This document shows, one piece after another, positions 27,501 through 42,500 of a stretch of 64,000 nucleotides of DNA; within the stretch, counting starts at the first letter, position 1, and every line of letters begins with the position of its first letter. Made by a program: the position numbers and the translations under genes. Origin of the DNA: Paragonimus skrjabini miyazakii. Taxonomy: Eukaryota > Platyhelminthes > Trematoda > Plagiorchiida > Troglotrematidae. The DNA lies in NCBI GenBank assembly GCA_014338405.1, contig JTDE01002294.1, positions 20,165 through 84,164 of the forward strand, written 5' to 3'. Under the pieces are notes generated by a model. The model was not told where the DNA came from and did not search any database. It saw only the letters and a list, made by a program, of their open reading frames with translations.

Positions 27501-30500
27501 AGGTCATCCGGTTCAACGCTAAGTCTTGCAAACATCAAAAATCAATGTTAAAACGCGAAAGACTTACCTGAGTAACATCCTGGTATCTCAGCTTCTAAGC
27601 ACCAGGAATTCGCCTACCTGATTTCACCTGCTTGTATGGCGACTGCTCTGGAATACGTTCATCGCTCATCCGACGAAGATGACCTAGCCAACGAAGCTGA
27701 TTGAGCATCAGTGTGGCTTCCATTTCATCCATGTCCGCTCGCCGGAGTACGTCAGTGTTCAGAGCCATGTCCAACCACTGAAAACCCAAAATGCATCTTA
27801 GACACTGCAAACGGAAACGGTTCAGATAACGAACGTTCCACTGATACAATGTCCAGGTTTCACTGCCGTAAAGCAGTATGGCTAGCACCATTGAGCGGTA
27901 GATAAACAGCTTAGTGGCCATCTTCAGGCCGTGGTTCTTCCAGATACGTCTTTCAAGACATCAGAAAGGAGCACCAGCCTTTGCCACGCGAGCTCGTAAC
28001 TCGCGGTCCGCGGACAGATCGGTGAACAAATTGCTACTCAACTAGCAGAATTCTGCGACAACATCTCCAGTGATATGAATTTCAGGCGCAGGTGAAGAAA
28101 CAGCGCCTCCGCCCGGGGAAGGCTGAAATAAATAAAAGGTCTTGCATGTGTTGGTATCCAATCCAAACCTTGATGCCGCGGTCGCAAAAGCTGTGACTAG
28201 TCGCTGCAGTTCGACTTCACTGTGTGCGAACAGCGCGCTGTCATCTGCGAACAGAAGCATGTGCGGCGTTGAAGTGTGTAGTCGAGTTGGGACGCCGAAA
28301 CACCGAATATTCAGCAGGCGTCCATCCGTCCGGTACTCAACCTCAACGCCGTCTTCCGCCGAATCCTGAAGAGTAACTGTTAGCATGACAGTCAAATATG
28401 AACCAAATAAGGCCAGAGCTAGGACAAAACCTTGTTTCAAACCAGTGGTAATGTCAAAATCACCAGAGGTCGATCCACACGACTATACCTTAGCCTACAT
28501 GTTTAAATGAAACATTCTAATCAAATTAACGAATCTGTCTGGCCATTCAACCTTACCAACCACCGTCCACAACACCTTGCACCTCACGGAATCAAACACC
28601 TTGATGAAGTCCACGAAGAAGGCATACGGAAGCCGGTGGCATTCTCGGCACTTTCCCTGAAGCTGTCGAGCAGCAAACACCAGGTCGATCGTACTGCCAT
28701 TCGCCCGGAGTTCACACTGCTCTTCAGGAACACTGGCGTCTAAAACGTTCACAATCAGTAGGTGCAGAAGAACTTGTGCGAGCGCCTTACCTACGCAGTT
28801 CAGCAGACTAATGCCCCGATAGCTGTCGGGACATTGCTTGCTACCCTTACCCTTAAACAAAGGTACGATAAGGCCATTCCTGGACTGCTGTGGTGTCACT
28901 CCCTACTCCTGGATGGGCTGAACCAACTAGAACAAAGCGCGTCCCAACGTCGGTCCGCCAATCTTCAGGATCTCACCTGGCAACCCATCCTCGCCTGCAA
29001 CCTTTCAATTGTGCAGCTGTCAGTCACTCTCTGCAACTCTAGCAAATCCGAAGCGAGAACGAGCGAAGATTTGACTGTTTGTTGCGGCAAGCTGTTAAGG
29101 GTCACCCAATCAATGGCAGCAGGACAGTTTAGTAGGCTAACAGTGTTTGCGTCAGACTCTCACGATGTCCTCTGGCTGGGTGCACAGACAGCCACATCAA
29201 TCAGTGTTTTAGTAGACCGGACGGATGGATCAAAAATCGCTTTAAGCAAACCGTGGAACTGCTTGTGTTGTCTGTGACAGGCGTAGCCTTGCATTCGCTC
29301 ACCCTGCTTCCCCCACCAGTAGCCATTGATTCCACGAACACGCTTGGTGAGTTGATGCGGAATACTCCGGAATGTCGTTGTTTTCGCTTCGCTATCGTGG
29401 TCCATTATGGAAGTGGCAAACGCTGCATTCTTCTCTCGTACCGACTTGGAGATAACTGCGTTGTTGTTTCGAACCAGTTCGGACGTGTCTGGCGTTCGAC
29501 ACCGATCATCTTGATGACTGCTATCGTGACCTCTCCTTTCAGCTGTTGCCAAAAACACTTGGAGGTAGTGGATGCAGGGGCGTCTTGCAGACAAGCGGCG
29601 ACTGCACACTGAAAAGCAGTCTTCGTCTCGCAGTTCTCCAATCGTTTGACATCCAACTTTTGCCGCTGTCCTGAGGATCTACAATAAACAGACTTGTGTA
29701 CATGAGTAAACAATTTAGTCCTGACCAGTCTATGATCTGTGCAACATTCAGCGCCGCGCATCACCCGCGTGACACACACTTCATGAATGTCGCGCTGTCG
29801 CACAATCAAGTAATCAAACAAATGGTGATGACCGCTTCGTGGATGAGTCTACGTCGTGTTGTCGCTCGCATCCAGCTGGAATCGGGTGTTCGTGATACCC
29901 AGCTCGTGAGTAACACACAGATGGAGCAGACGATCACTGTTCTCATTGATTGAACAGATACCTTAGGGCCCGAGGACTCCCAGCCAGGCTACTGAGCCGC
30001 GCCCAACTCGAGCGTTCATGTCACCCAGAGCAAACAGTCGATCACTCATGGATGCTGACCGAATTGTGGCGGACAGCTGATCATAGAACTGGTCTTTTGT
30101 ATCATCAGTGTGGTACATAGTTGGATCATAAACCCTAACATGTGTGGCACACTTACTTCGACCGAGTCGCAGGCGCATGGACAGGATTCGAGGGTTGATG
30201 CCGTGCGGCTCGCCTATCATCAAAGCATTGATGTGGTCAGCGCCTGCGAAACAGACACTATGCTCTCAAGCTCCGTCTGCCGAGTAACCTATTCAGTAGA
30301 AGGTTTACCCAGTACCTGCTTCTCGGAACTTACCATGGTCCGCAAGCCTTGTCTCACTCAAGGTTGTTACGTCGATTCCATAGCGACGCAGTTCCATCGT
30401 GATCAGTGCGGTGCGCCGTTTTGTGGGGCCACATCGATCCAGCAGCGTGTGCACATTCCACGTCAGACCCAGAACGTCTTGCGCCACCGGGTCTATGTAT

Positions 30501-33500
30501 TACTGGGACTCGAATGAGCATTGTCTGCTCAAGGATTCATGCTGGGGCATCATTAAGAAAGTTTGAGGGTTTGACAATAGCATATTTTTGCCCATCCACC
30601 CTGCCGGAAACAGCAGATAGAATGACCCGGTTTGTCATGCGCGACTGCCGATCTAGTATGGTATTTGGTTTATTTTGTGATATCATGGTTTATATGGGCC
30701 TAGGACACTGCCAGGACGCCCAGACCTAGGAGGAGAACGATTAGGGTCCTCAACCAACGCTTTTGGCTTAGAAGTCCGTACCGCAAGGCAGTGGGTGACA
30801 CACACACACACACACACACAATAACAACATCGACCACCAGCAACAACCAAGTTCCAATAACTACACATAGGCTCGAGAGCCACACATCTATAAAGTCGAC
30901 ATACTCACATAAGGCCAATACTGTTGCACAGATAAACAACTCACACACAAAACCAGAGCAAGCAAGAACAAACATCAAGCCGAACCAGAACACAACACAC
31001 TGGCACCATCCATAATGAGCGTAACTGCCGTTTGTCTGGCTGTTGCAGTTTGGCCAGTGTGACATGGTTAAACCTGCAAGAACCGGAGTCTTGGTCAGCA
31101 TAGCCCGCCGGATAAGTACAGTACACAAGAATGATCATCATGTTAAGGTAGCAGAAAAGGTCAGGATCAGAGTCTAATACACACTCGCTAAACAAGTGAC
31201 TTAGCAAGAATTTACCAGATTCAAGGGTAATGCCATGAAGCAATGTAGAAAAAAAGACTAAGCAATAGCAAAGCTAATAGTCATTTAGGCGAGTGAATGC
31301 CGTTGGCTGCAACCAACAGCCGTATCGAGTGCTGCCTGTAACCAGGGTTGTGCTAATGATGCTCACATATACCGTAGTATGGTAGGTAACATCAACCGAC
31401 TATTCAGGTAAACGGCCAATATTTCAGTGGTCCATGATAATACTGCAGCCTAAACATACCGAGAATTTCTCGGACAGTTGGTGATTATGGTGAACTGCTT
31501 CCGTGTGGCAAAATTTCAGTCACGTACTTCTGTAAAGTGGCCCAACTCTGATAGAATGCGCCTGGTTGATCCAGCAAGTGATCGCGTATGACAACTGAAT
31601 TCAAAATACACATCGGTGGATGACGGTCGTACAACTACCCAAATTGAGGTGAGCTAATTGATCGGGACAATAACGGTAGGCTCAGAACAAGATGGAGCGC
31701 ACTCGACAGTCGCGCGTCTTCTTCATGTCGCAGAATTTGAACGTTGATGGGGATAATATGTGTCTAGGTTAGTCCCGCAGGTACCTCGCAAACAACAGTG
31801 CAAACTAACTAAATGACACTATCCAAGTAGACGAAATAATTGGATCCTTGGCGCACAGCCTATGTAAAAGAAAAGGGTAAGGTCCCGGTCACAAAGTTGT
31901 GCTCTGTACTTTGATAATGCAAACTGCATGTAATACAAGCCGGTAAGCCGTTCACCTAGTTCAGTATAGGCTGCATGTCATCGTCAGAGCGGTCAAAAAA
32001 AGTAACGCTTTTTGAACACTCCACACTGACTAACCTACGACTGAGCAGCACCACATGAAGAACGAACTAATCTTCAGGCGCCTTTCTGGAATGCCATCTA
32101 CGATGAAGTTGAACGAAAACAAAAGCTTTGAATATGCTCGATTTAGTCATGAAAACAAACGCGTAGCAAACAAGCTTATTTTCGAGAAACACCGAAAAAG
32201 TAAAGCATTGGATACTGACAAACGTCCTTTGAAATTGTGAGCAGCCGAAACACCTATCCACAAAATCTCCCCTAGTCGGCAAAAAGATTATGGAATAAAA
32301 GTAAGTATTGAGCGCTACTAGGATAATTCATCGTGGATTAGACATGTATGTGAATCTAAGCTATCAATAGAAACAAGTTTAAAAAAAGATATCACAACTG
32401 TCGGTAGCTCTCAAGAGTATCGATGATCCAGAACTTGTCGTAGGACCTATATACGATTACTGTAAGGATGACCAAGGAGGAACCCTGTTTGTCTTCCCCA
32501 ACATATCGCTTTTCAAGAATGAGATTGTCTGACATTATATCAAACGAATTAGTAGGCTGATGTCCCGTGTTAGCTACAGTTTTGCGACCTCCTGGTAATA
32601 ATAAAATTGTCGATAAATATCAACTTCCGGGTACCTAAGTAGTTTCCTAAACCCCCCGAAATAACGCTTGTAGTCTTAATAACAACACTGCGTCAATATC
32701 TTTCGAGGGATGATTCAGCACATAATCTATATCTGGGCCTGCTACCCACCAACTGTTTAAGCACTCAATAAAGTGCAAATACAAATCGTGAGACTGACCA
32801 ATCCGGTTTCATCGTGTACACGACGTACTTTAGACTGGTCTAATTTGTTCAGCTTTTCTGTCATATTGTTGCAACGAGGTAATAATAACTGGATGGTCGT
32901 CTTCTGCACACGATTCCACTAACACTAGACAGGTGGTAAGCTCAACCAAAAATGGGAGGAAACAGGACCCTCTTATCCCCACACAAAAGCTCATGTAAGC
33001 CGCAATGAAGGTTCGGCCAAGTAGTCTTCATGACCATCACACTACAGCCTTGTCTTAGACGACCGTTGCCAAATCCAATCAGGTGGGATCCAGCGTTAGT
33101 TGAATGAATGAAATACACGGGTGTAGTAACTGTACAAATCCTTCGGAATATACCAGGAGCTATTCATAACCATTACGCTTCTTCTCAGTGCTCATTAGCT
33201 ACCCTCCACTGTCGAGAACGTTGACAGTCTGTGTTGCTTTCTAAACGTTTCACATAGCCTCTGCGTGGATTTCAGTTAACCGATCTATGCTAAAGAGTGC
33301 TAGACTTCCGACTCAATGACAAAGCAAGAGGATAACAAACAACAGCAGAATCTGAGTCCAAGCGATTATCTAAAAATACACGCCACTGTTTAACGCTGTC
33401 TGTCACAGACTGTAATGTGATCGATCGGTGTCCATGGCCAAATCACATATAGAATCAGACTTATGAACTCAATATAAAAAGTTGACAATTGATAACACGT

Positions 33501-36500
33501 AGGTATCTAAGGCCAATAGGTGAAAATGGATCACCTGCAATGCGCAAGATGTGACAGCGCAAGTAACCAAGCCAGTTAAATAGGTTTCCAAATCGCATAG
33601 TTATATAAGACAGTGGACAAAAAAACCTACTGGCTCTGAGTGGTCGAGGAACACCACCGACAAAGATTGTTTTACGAGGATCAAGCGGCTGAGAACCGTC
33701 CATGACGAAGTCTGAGTCGGCCAAATTCCACGGACGAATTTGCACCTGAGCATAACACGTAATCAAGAAAGATAAATGAGCACCTACGCCGTGTGAAAAC
33801 AGTCGTCAGACTGGCAAATAAATTTACTGTAAACAGAGTGCGAAGTAAAATTACAACCTCTTCACCTATAAGGTAACAAAGAGAGCAGGTGATGGGCATC
33901 TCATAGATTAAAACGCGAATACACCTCGTCTTATTAGAAGTTTAGCAACCGTTTGTAAACTACGGTGGCAGTTCCACCCAAATATGGAATCCAACTTGAA
34001 CGTACATAATTTTTCAACTAAGTAAGGACAATTCACAAAACTGGAACACAGTTGTTACAGTGTAACGACCCAATCCATAACGATTTAAAAAGTTGTCCAC
34101 TCACGTACAAACAGCGTATTGATCGAAAGACTGTGCGAACGAACATAGGTAAACATAACGACGTTTTCGTATGATGGGATATTTTCCCGAGCTCCAGAAT
34201 AACCCTGGCCTGATGAATGCGTTATGGAAAAATGTGCGCTCTGCAACACACTCACAGTGAAGCTTGAATACGATGCATAGTATGACGTGAGGGACGCTAA
34301 ATTCGGTCAATGTCCTGATGTGACCCCATCCGTTGTAGACGAACCAAAGAAAGTGAATGTAAACAATCGTGTTTCGAATACGAACACGTCAAATTCCAAC
34401 GTATTAAAAGTTAGTCGAAAGCGTCCAGAGAGCTTCATATGCTTACGACAGGGCGTTGAACCACTCAGACTATTCCATTTCATTTACAAACGTGAAATGG
34501 AACAGGCAATCGGTTTTCCCAATCTGCATACCCAGAAATCCAATATAAAACCCAAAATTATCAGCTAAACTAAACGCGACCAACTTCATGCCCACTGAAA
34601 AACGATAACAAACCGCAAAAATAAAGATAGTTGGAGACTAGTAACAGAAAAATCGAACAAAAGACAAGGTGTTTCGAATTGTCATTTTTTGTAACTTGAA
34701 CCAGTGAGCCACAGTTCGGTTCGGTTCATATTAGGTTGTTAAATAAAAATTATAATCGGCTTTCTTTTATATCCCATTATTGAACGTTAGGCTAAGACAC
34801 CAACAGTACAAAGAGCCAGAAAAAGTGGTAAACGAAACTCTGAAAATGTGTGAGTTACCGAGAATAATGATCATGGAATGTACGCGAGTGTCAGGGGCCA
34901 CCACAAAGTCAGCCATAGTCGAACCCCGATAATAACGGCACTACTCGGTATCAGACGAGATCACGTTAAGAAAGAGGCATGCAAAATCCAACAAACATCT
35001 TATAAGGTGTAGCCATAAATTTAATAGACGCCGAAAATGTGCACTGCAGGTTGTAATACATAAGGTATACATTTATATAAACTGTGTTATATATGCTAAT
35101 TAAATGAAAAATAAGTCCAAGTTCGTTTGCAGTTGAGTGCTGTTCTTGACAGTACACTTCTTCGTTACCATTTGTTTGTGCCGATCGAACAGCGCGCTTG
35201 GTCCAACACTTTTCATTAAAGACAACTCGGAGTAAATGTGCTACCACAAACGTTACTATACATAACAGGTACTTCCGTTACATTTACGATACAGATTTCA
35301 TTACATTCATTGATCAACCATCTCGAAAATAATAGTAAATAAATGCTAGTAATAATAATAATAAAGTCGTTGAAACCGCCCGTTTTGTGTCTTAAATTCA
35401 TTCACCCGCAACGCTATAGCATCTTCCTTTGCAATAAGTAAATCCTAGGTAGAAATGCTTCAGTCAAATACATGTAAACCACCACCAGACGACGTTGTCA
35501 AAAAGAGAGCTCATGGCAACAGCTTGAATACACATTTGAGAAGTACTCTTTACAATATCGAGGGTTTATTTCTTATGCAAACTAAACTGCCGGCAACATG
35601 CGTCGTAAACCTGCTGATTGCTCGTGACTTCCGGACAAAGGTGCCGACTTAGGTTTGGTCAATAATATGATTTATATTAGTTTTTCAAACGTCTCTGACA
35701 GCCTTGATCACTCAACCTTGTCACGGAAACGCCGTAATTATGGCCTCTATGAACACTGTGTCATGTGGATTAGGATTATCCAACTGGGCAGAGATTTAGC
35801 CTTAAGATGAATGGAAAGTTATCTGACTAGTTCCCTACCAACAACGGTGTTCATCAAGGAACCCCCCTGGGATTCCGTTGTCCATTCATTTTGTCCTTAA
35901 ACTATCCAGCGTCTCTGAATCATCAATGTTGCTTGACGTTGAGGACTTATCTCAGGTGTAAGAATCTCCTACATTTCGTAAGTTATCCGGACTGCTTGGT
36001 GGTGCTTCTAAGCAAGTTAGTTTGCATGCATGCTTTTGAAGAGGGCCGGCTTAATAGATTCAAATGAACCGCAAAACGATGAAGCAGAAAGCGGCGTTGT
36101 TAGAGAGAGACGCAATTATTTAGGCTTTAGCATAACACTCAACTCCTCTTGTCAACGCACTGCACAATCACGCGGGCCCCATTTTTTAACATGGAATTTA
36201 TCTCGAGTGATTCAAACCTGTGAAAAATGCTTTTGTAACATGTCTCCATAGCTTTTTCAATTCCACATTTGAAAGAACACGATTACAGCATTAAAAGTAG
36301 ACAACTAGGCTCCTCTTCTACAGACCATAACCGACTGCACATGTGTCCGAACCCAAACTGAAAGAAGAACGTCACGTCAGATTGGCAAATGTCAAGCAGA
36401 ACCTCTGATTCTTATGAGATACCTCCCAGCAATGCAGAAATGAGGAGAAACAGTGTTACCCAATAAAAAAGAAGAGACGCTCTTATTCAAGAAACGTCTT

Positions 36501-39500
36501 GATGTTAGGTACATTTTTGTAGCGTACACTTTCTAAGGAGAGAAACCACTGAGACATTTACAAGACTTACAATGGATTTAGTCTCCCAAAGAAGAAACAG
36601 CATGGCGGTCTCGTCAGACTAAGCCTAGGATGCTTACATACTGACTGCAGACTGTATATGGAACTATTCGTGAACAACCATCATGCATTATTCTCGTAAG
36701 TTAAAATCCGATCTACACCCGATGAGAGAACCTATACTACAGTCTGTTTAGCTGACCAGAAAAATGAGCACCAGCCAACTTAGGTTTCTTTCTTGAACCA
36801 AGTGGACAGTACATTGGTCATAATGACGCCGGTGTGGGCTTGTGCGAGGGCAATCGTTGTTAGAATACACCTTAACCACTGGCCAGCAAACGATAACTGG
36901 GACGCGTGAGCGGCGCTTTTCAGTGATGACCTCTGATGGACGTTAACGAACTGTACAAAACTCCGCTAAAGAGTTTACCATAACTTTTTCGTTTATGGCA
37001 TCTACATTCCATTAAGATATCAACAAACGCCTCAATAATAGATTAGCATTAATCGTGAGGACACTTATTTTCACGGTACTTACAAACCATAACTGTCCTA
37101 CTCAGGGTGTGACATATCGACCGGGTCCCATGAGACTGGAATTTCATCCTCTTAGGAAGAAACACTTCCACTGAAAAAAGACTGTTGCCCTTCATGGAAG
37201 CTGCTTCTTGATGGGGAAGAACTTACTGCACTATAGTTGAGTTGAACAGGTACCTTAACGCAAAAACAATAAACACGCAAACTACCACCACATATCAGCC
37301 GTCACGGTAGACCAGCCACCGGAAACAAACTGAAGAAGGTAACATGAACAAGCCCGTCGAGTGTATGTGGTAATAGTGACCAAAACATAGCCGGGGATCA
37401 GATGTATCAACTAATCGCTCCTCTTGACAGTCTACGATAGTGAGCTATTTAGGACCTACGAGTTAAACAGCCATTCAATTCCAGTTCAAGGTGACACGTG
37501 GTGAGGTTGCACAATAAGTAAGTTAAGAGAACCAAAGGAAAGACGTTAAATGACGAGCGCAAGTGAATTTCGGTGACGGAAGAAAACGAACATGTTGGTA
37601 GGAACCATCTTAGAAACCACGAGGGTACTAACGGCGAACGCCATTAGTTCTGAATGTCGCATCACGACAGGTAACTGATGGTGACCACAAGGGTGCGTTC
37701 AAACGAGTGGACCGACCAGCAAGCTGAGAGTTAAGTAAACACAGGAGTGCATCGGAAAGTAAATGAACGTGATGTGAGCACCGTATTTCCATTTGTCAGC
37801 TCAAGTTAGGAACGATGAGGAACTATCCAACAAATTCAGCGCTAAAAGTGACACATGTCAAGGTTGTTCACTTTCTCGACATTTGTTCAGTTTTGTCACA
37901 CACGAATTAATGGATGGCTGTCCACGTCAAGCATAAACTGTCGGTGTAGATTTCCTACTTGTGTTTGACTATTATCAAGTTGCTCAGATAAGATTAGACA
38001 TTGCCTCACTCTGTTAAGAGCTTTGGGACGTGATTTACAGTATGAAATCGCAAAGCGCATCTGCAAGATGGCAATTAGTACATAGGTTTTATGTTGAACA
38101 GATAATTATGGAGATTGTGTACCAGTACTGGTAAGTAGGAAGTTAGATCACAAGCAGCAGAGGCATAAACATAGGCACTTGTCTTTACGCTAAGGCAAGT
38201 CGTCCCTTGAAAAATAAGGAAATGCTACGAAGCAGCATTCATCCCCCATCGTTGGTACGAGTCCAATCAAAACTTAGATTTTCCGCAAACTGGGTCCACT
38301 TCGAAAAGGGCCGATTAAAAAGCCAACGTGAATACGAAAGTTACGATTAATTGAATCCCCTACTACTTAACAGTCATCACAATAATTTGCCTGAGAATTT
38401 AATAATGGATTGAGAAGTACACATTACGAGCAACTCGTAACAGTCAACGTTTCACCCACCCCAGGTGGCCTTTCTTAGAGGTGTTATCGTGACAAATGGT
38501 TGTCTTGATAAAAGGTTGTGTGCACAAAAAAGTCATGTCCCGATCCAGGAATGAACAACCTACAAGTGGCGATTCAAAAGCACACCTATAAATACTGAAA
38601 TTGAGACAGATTTACGTAGTTGCTCAGTGACGAAATGGAAAAACGCACATGAAATGTTCTAATCACAGGTGAAACTAAACAATGAACTGATTGTTAGAAA
38701 TGGGATGAACCAGAGAAGTCGATCGGACGATAATTCAAGTACTTAAACCAACAACGACACGGATGTGGAGGAGTAACCAACTGAAACATAACTAACCGGC
38801 TTGTCCTTCATAGTTGGGGAAGATACGCACCAGTAATACTTCCCTTCGTCAACAATGCAAGCATTGATCAGACTCTGAACCGAACACTCATCTTGGAACA
38901 GTAGGAAACAATAGCCTAAAACGATGCACAGAGAAGGTAAAACATTTCTAATTACCGCAGCGGTACTTTCAAAAACCGAGTGAACTCAGTAACACGTACA
39001 CAAAAGTGTAGATACGCAACAAAAAATACGAATCAAGAGGCAGCCAACATGAAATGTGACGTTTACGATTGAGTTGCAAAGATATTACGTCAGGAATCAT
39101 ACAGTGTGTTACGGTTCGCCGTAATTCGACACCATCCAGCGTTCAACATGTCAAGTATAATAATATTTCAATTCTGGAAAGATTTCTTTTCAGTCAACAC
39201 GTTTATATAAAAACCAATGTCGACTCAAGGAATAATAAACCTCATGTTACATTCGAATTCAGCGCGAAATACATGACAAATACAATGCTAGGGAGAAACC
39301 CAAATGACCCCATGAACAAGAATGCCAAAAAATAAACGAGGATGAGTACAAATGTTCAGTGATTTTGACGGTCAATTGAAAAGACTAACTGTTCAGCGTT
39401 CTATTAACACACACAGCCGGAAAATCAGCAAAGCAACACCCAAGCTTTTGAACAAATTTGGTGCTAGTTGAGCACAGTAGGTCAATACAATATGGCAATT

Positions 39501-42500
39501 TTTCATTCTCACTGTGGATAGTGTTTTCAAGGTAAAGTGCAGTCAAACGTCGGCAATATCGTCACTTCTCTGTCCCATACAAACGACGTTATTAGATGAG
39601 TTACAGCAGATAAAAAGGTAATCACAAACTTCCAAGAATGTTGCTTTAAATAGCGCAAATGCTAAAAATGCACACCAGATTGTAAACACCGTTTGCGTTA
39701 TCCAAACCAAACGAAAAATGCGCCCAATGTGGTTTGCCTATGCATACCATGGTTGGCGGAATGGCTCTTTTACTTCCATGTGTAGTATCCAGGTTACCAG
39801 AGCCAGGTACATAAGCATGTAATTGCATGTACTAAAGTACTTTTAAAAGGCCATTTGTACAGGAATATCAGGCTAACTGTTTCGATAGTGTAATGACAAA
39901 CAAATATTCATTGCCCTCTTTCAGTTCTTCCTGATCAATTGCGCGATAGCAGAATTACAATCACTTGGTCACCTTTACCGGCAGACATTTTTGTCAATGT
40001 TCACGAACTATTCTGGTATTAGCAATGTCTGATTCGAGGTACACATACCTTTAATAGGTTAACTGGTGCTACACTCTTGCCATCTCCTTCACTGAATTGG
40101 TGTAACTAAGAAATCCGCAACGTGCAGAGCATTGCATAACTACAACAGATTTGAGCATACACGCAAGATGCCTATGCAATTGGCATGAAATGTGATCGAC
40201 GTGATCTTTGAAATCATCGCAAAAACATCAGAATGAATGCGTGTGGCAAGTTATCTTAAGGGCATTGCAGCTGCGTCACTGATTACTGTTCGCACAGACC
40301 ATTCTGTTAAATTGTCGTAAGCACTCACTAATTGCCACCTATCTTAAATCCAGTGTTTTTCTGATAAAAATACAAGAGCTTACAGAACTGACTAAATAGT
40401 GACTACAAGCATATGTGCCCTCTCGAAGTTGCGTTTACGTTTCTTTAGATTCACTTAAACTCCGTTCAACCTAATTTGAGTAACCCACTTCTTCGAAGAC
40501 CATGTCATCAAAACAGATCGACTGATTCACCTGCATGGACTGTTGCAAACAAAATTTATAATGAGAATATTCGTGACATAATAAAAGCCGAGAAACTAAC
40601 CTTTAGGAGGAAAGTACGCCTTGCTTTCAGTTTTGTGAGGCCAATCAACAATGAGTGGCCCAAAGCGCCGAAAAGCTGTGGTAATTTCCTCTGTAAGTAA
40701 AACACAACACAGGAACGTAAAAAAAAAACACGGCACACAACCGATAACCTGATCACGTAGCGAAAGCAGAGTAAACGAAAGTCATCCGTTTGAGGTAGTT
40801 AAGTGGAAATGACGTTGAAAATCGAGCTTCCAATCGTGGGTTTCAAATACCCGAACTGGAAAAGCTCCCGTTTAAGAGCAGATAACCGCAGTTGTATCCA
40901 GACGATCATAAACATAAAATCGCAGCCTGATGTATAGGACTGGTCACGTAACATACAAACTGGGTAATGTTGACGAAACAGAAAGGAAGCCTGATAAAAT
41001 AATCCGTTTAAAATGGAAAACAATTTGCATCTACGGTGTCTCTCGTACTTAAACAAGTTTTCGAATACTGTTTACACAACGCTGCCCAGAAAACGCAGAT
41101 CTGAAACAGTTCAACTGTGATGACTCAAACAGATTAAATACGAAGACAATGGGACAACAGCAGGCGAATACGACTCTCACATGGGAGTAAAACTTCAGAT
41201 CAGACCGGAATACACACATTACTTGGAAACGTTCACAAGCGTAAGGCGCTATTCTGACGTTTCCTTTTAACTAATGATTTCAATTGAATGAGATCGTCAC
41301 CGACAGCTGTGGATAGTATTCTGATTGAAACGTAAAAGTCTACATGCATTCTCAATGCAGTTTTTGGAGTCATGCAAGAGTCTCTAGAATAACTGTAGTA
41401 AGTAGCTTGCGTGTGACCACTTCAGGCGATTACGTTTCAGATACACAGAGAAATTTGCCGTTCAGCCATATGTCCGGGTAATTAACTCAGTGCTATCTAA
41501 TCACGTGGCAGAAAATGAAAAGTTGTGAACAATGCAATGGACAATTGAAATTATAAGTATTTTAGGGAAAGTCGGCCCAACTTCGCAGTTAGCCTAGGAA
41601 TAAGATCAAATTTTAATGGAGACTGTCCTCAGTAAGGAATAGCGAAAGAAGAGTACGACCAAATGCAAGCACACGTCTGTTCGAATCGAGCTGAAGACGT
41701 ATGAAAACATACAAAAACGTCTAAATTAAGAAATGTGAAACACAAACCTTACCGGCTTATTAGAGAAAACCAAACATCTAAGTTATCTTATTGGTGGTTG
41801 AGAGGCGAGTGTAGACCACTCGAAACCATGGAAACCGCACTCAGAATAAACTAGTTTGTAAAAAACTTACTTATCCCGATAGCAACTGATTCAAAGGTTT
41901 TTTAAATCCGCCGCCTGATTAGCATGGGTTGATTGACTGAAACCATATAGACAGCATGAAATATTTTCGATAGATCGACCTGATGATTACTAATGACGAG
42001 ATGTGACACGGCTGATTGAATCTGTGACACTCACTTCGATCCCAGTTGGATGCTGTTCTTTAACCAATTTAGACAACCGTCCGGTTGTTCGCTCTACTAA
42101 GCAACAACAGTAATAGAAGGCAGATACAAGAACTGACTGATTGTGAACAGATGACTTATCTCAGAGATCCACTTTGAGCACATGCCTAGAAGCGAACTAG
42201 CTACCCAGTGGCACAGTTAGAAACATTTGTTTTAATGGCTCGTGTGAATACCAGCACGCTTGTACACTGGCTGTCTTCCCTCAATGGTTTCTTTATGACA
42301 CTAGGAATGGATTCCCAAGCTGGTCAGGTGACTACATTGAGCGGTTGTCCGAGTGGTCACCTCCTTGTAGAGTATTACGAAAAAAAGGGATATCATTCCT
42401 AAGTATATTTTCGGAGCAGGTTTTTCTGATGCACAACATCAGGTGACGGGCCTGGTCCTCGGTTTGATTGAGAAAGATAAAACTGTGAAGATAGGCATAT

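Noticed and set aside
31561..31580. CCTGGTTGATCC match to the start of 18S rRNA
   Set aside because: Only about 12 bases match exactly and the sequence beyond diverges at once; chance is a sufficient explanation.
34205..34235. CTGATGA...GAAA considered as a hammerhead ribozyme core
   Set aside because: No stem II pairing between the two motifs. Other CTGATGA sites in the window also fail.
38195..38235. HFLIFQ-like minus-strand peptide considered as the RNP1 exon
   Set aside because: No acceptor at the right phase and no downstream similarity. The true exon is at 38797-38915.
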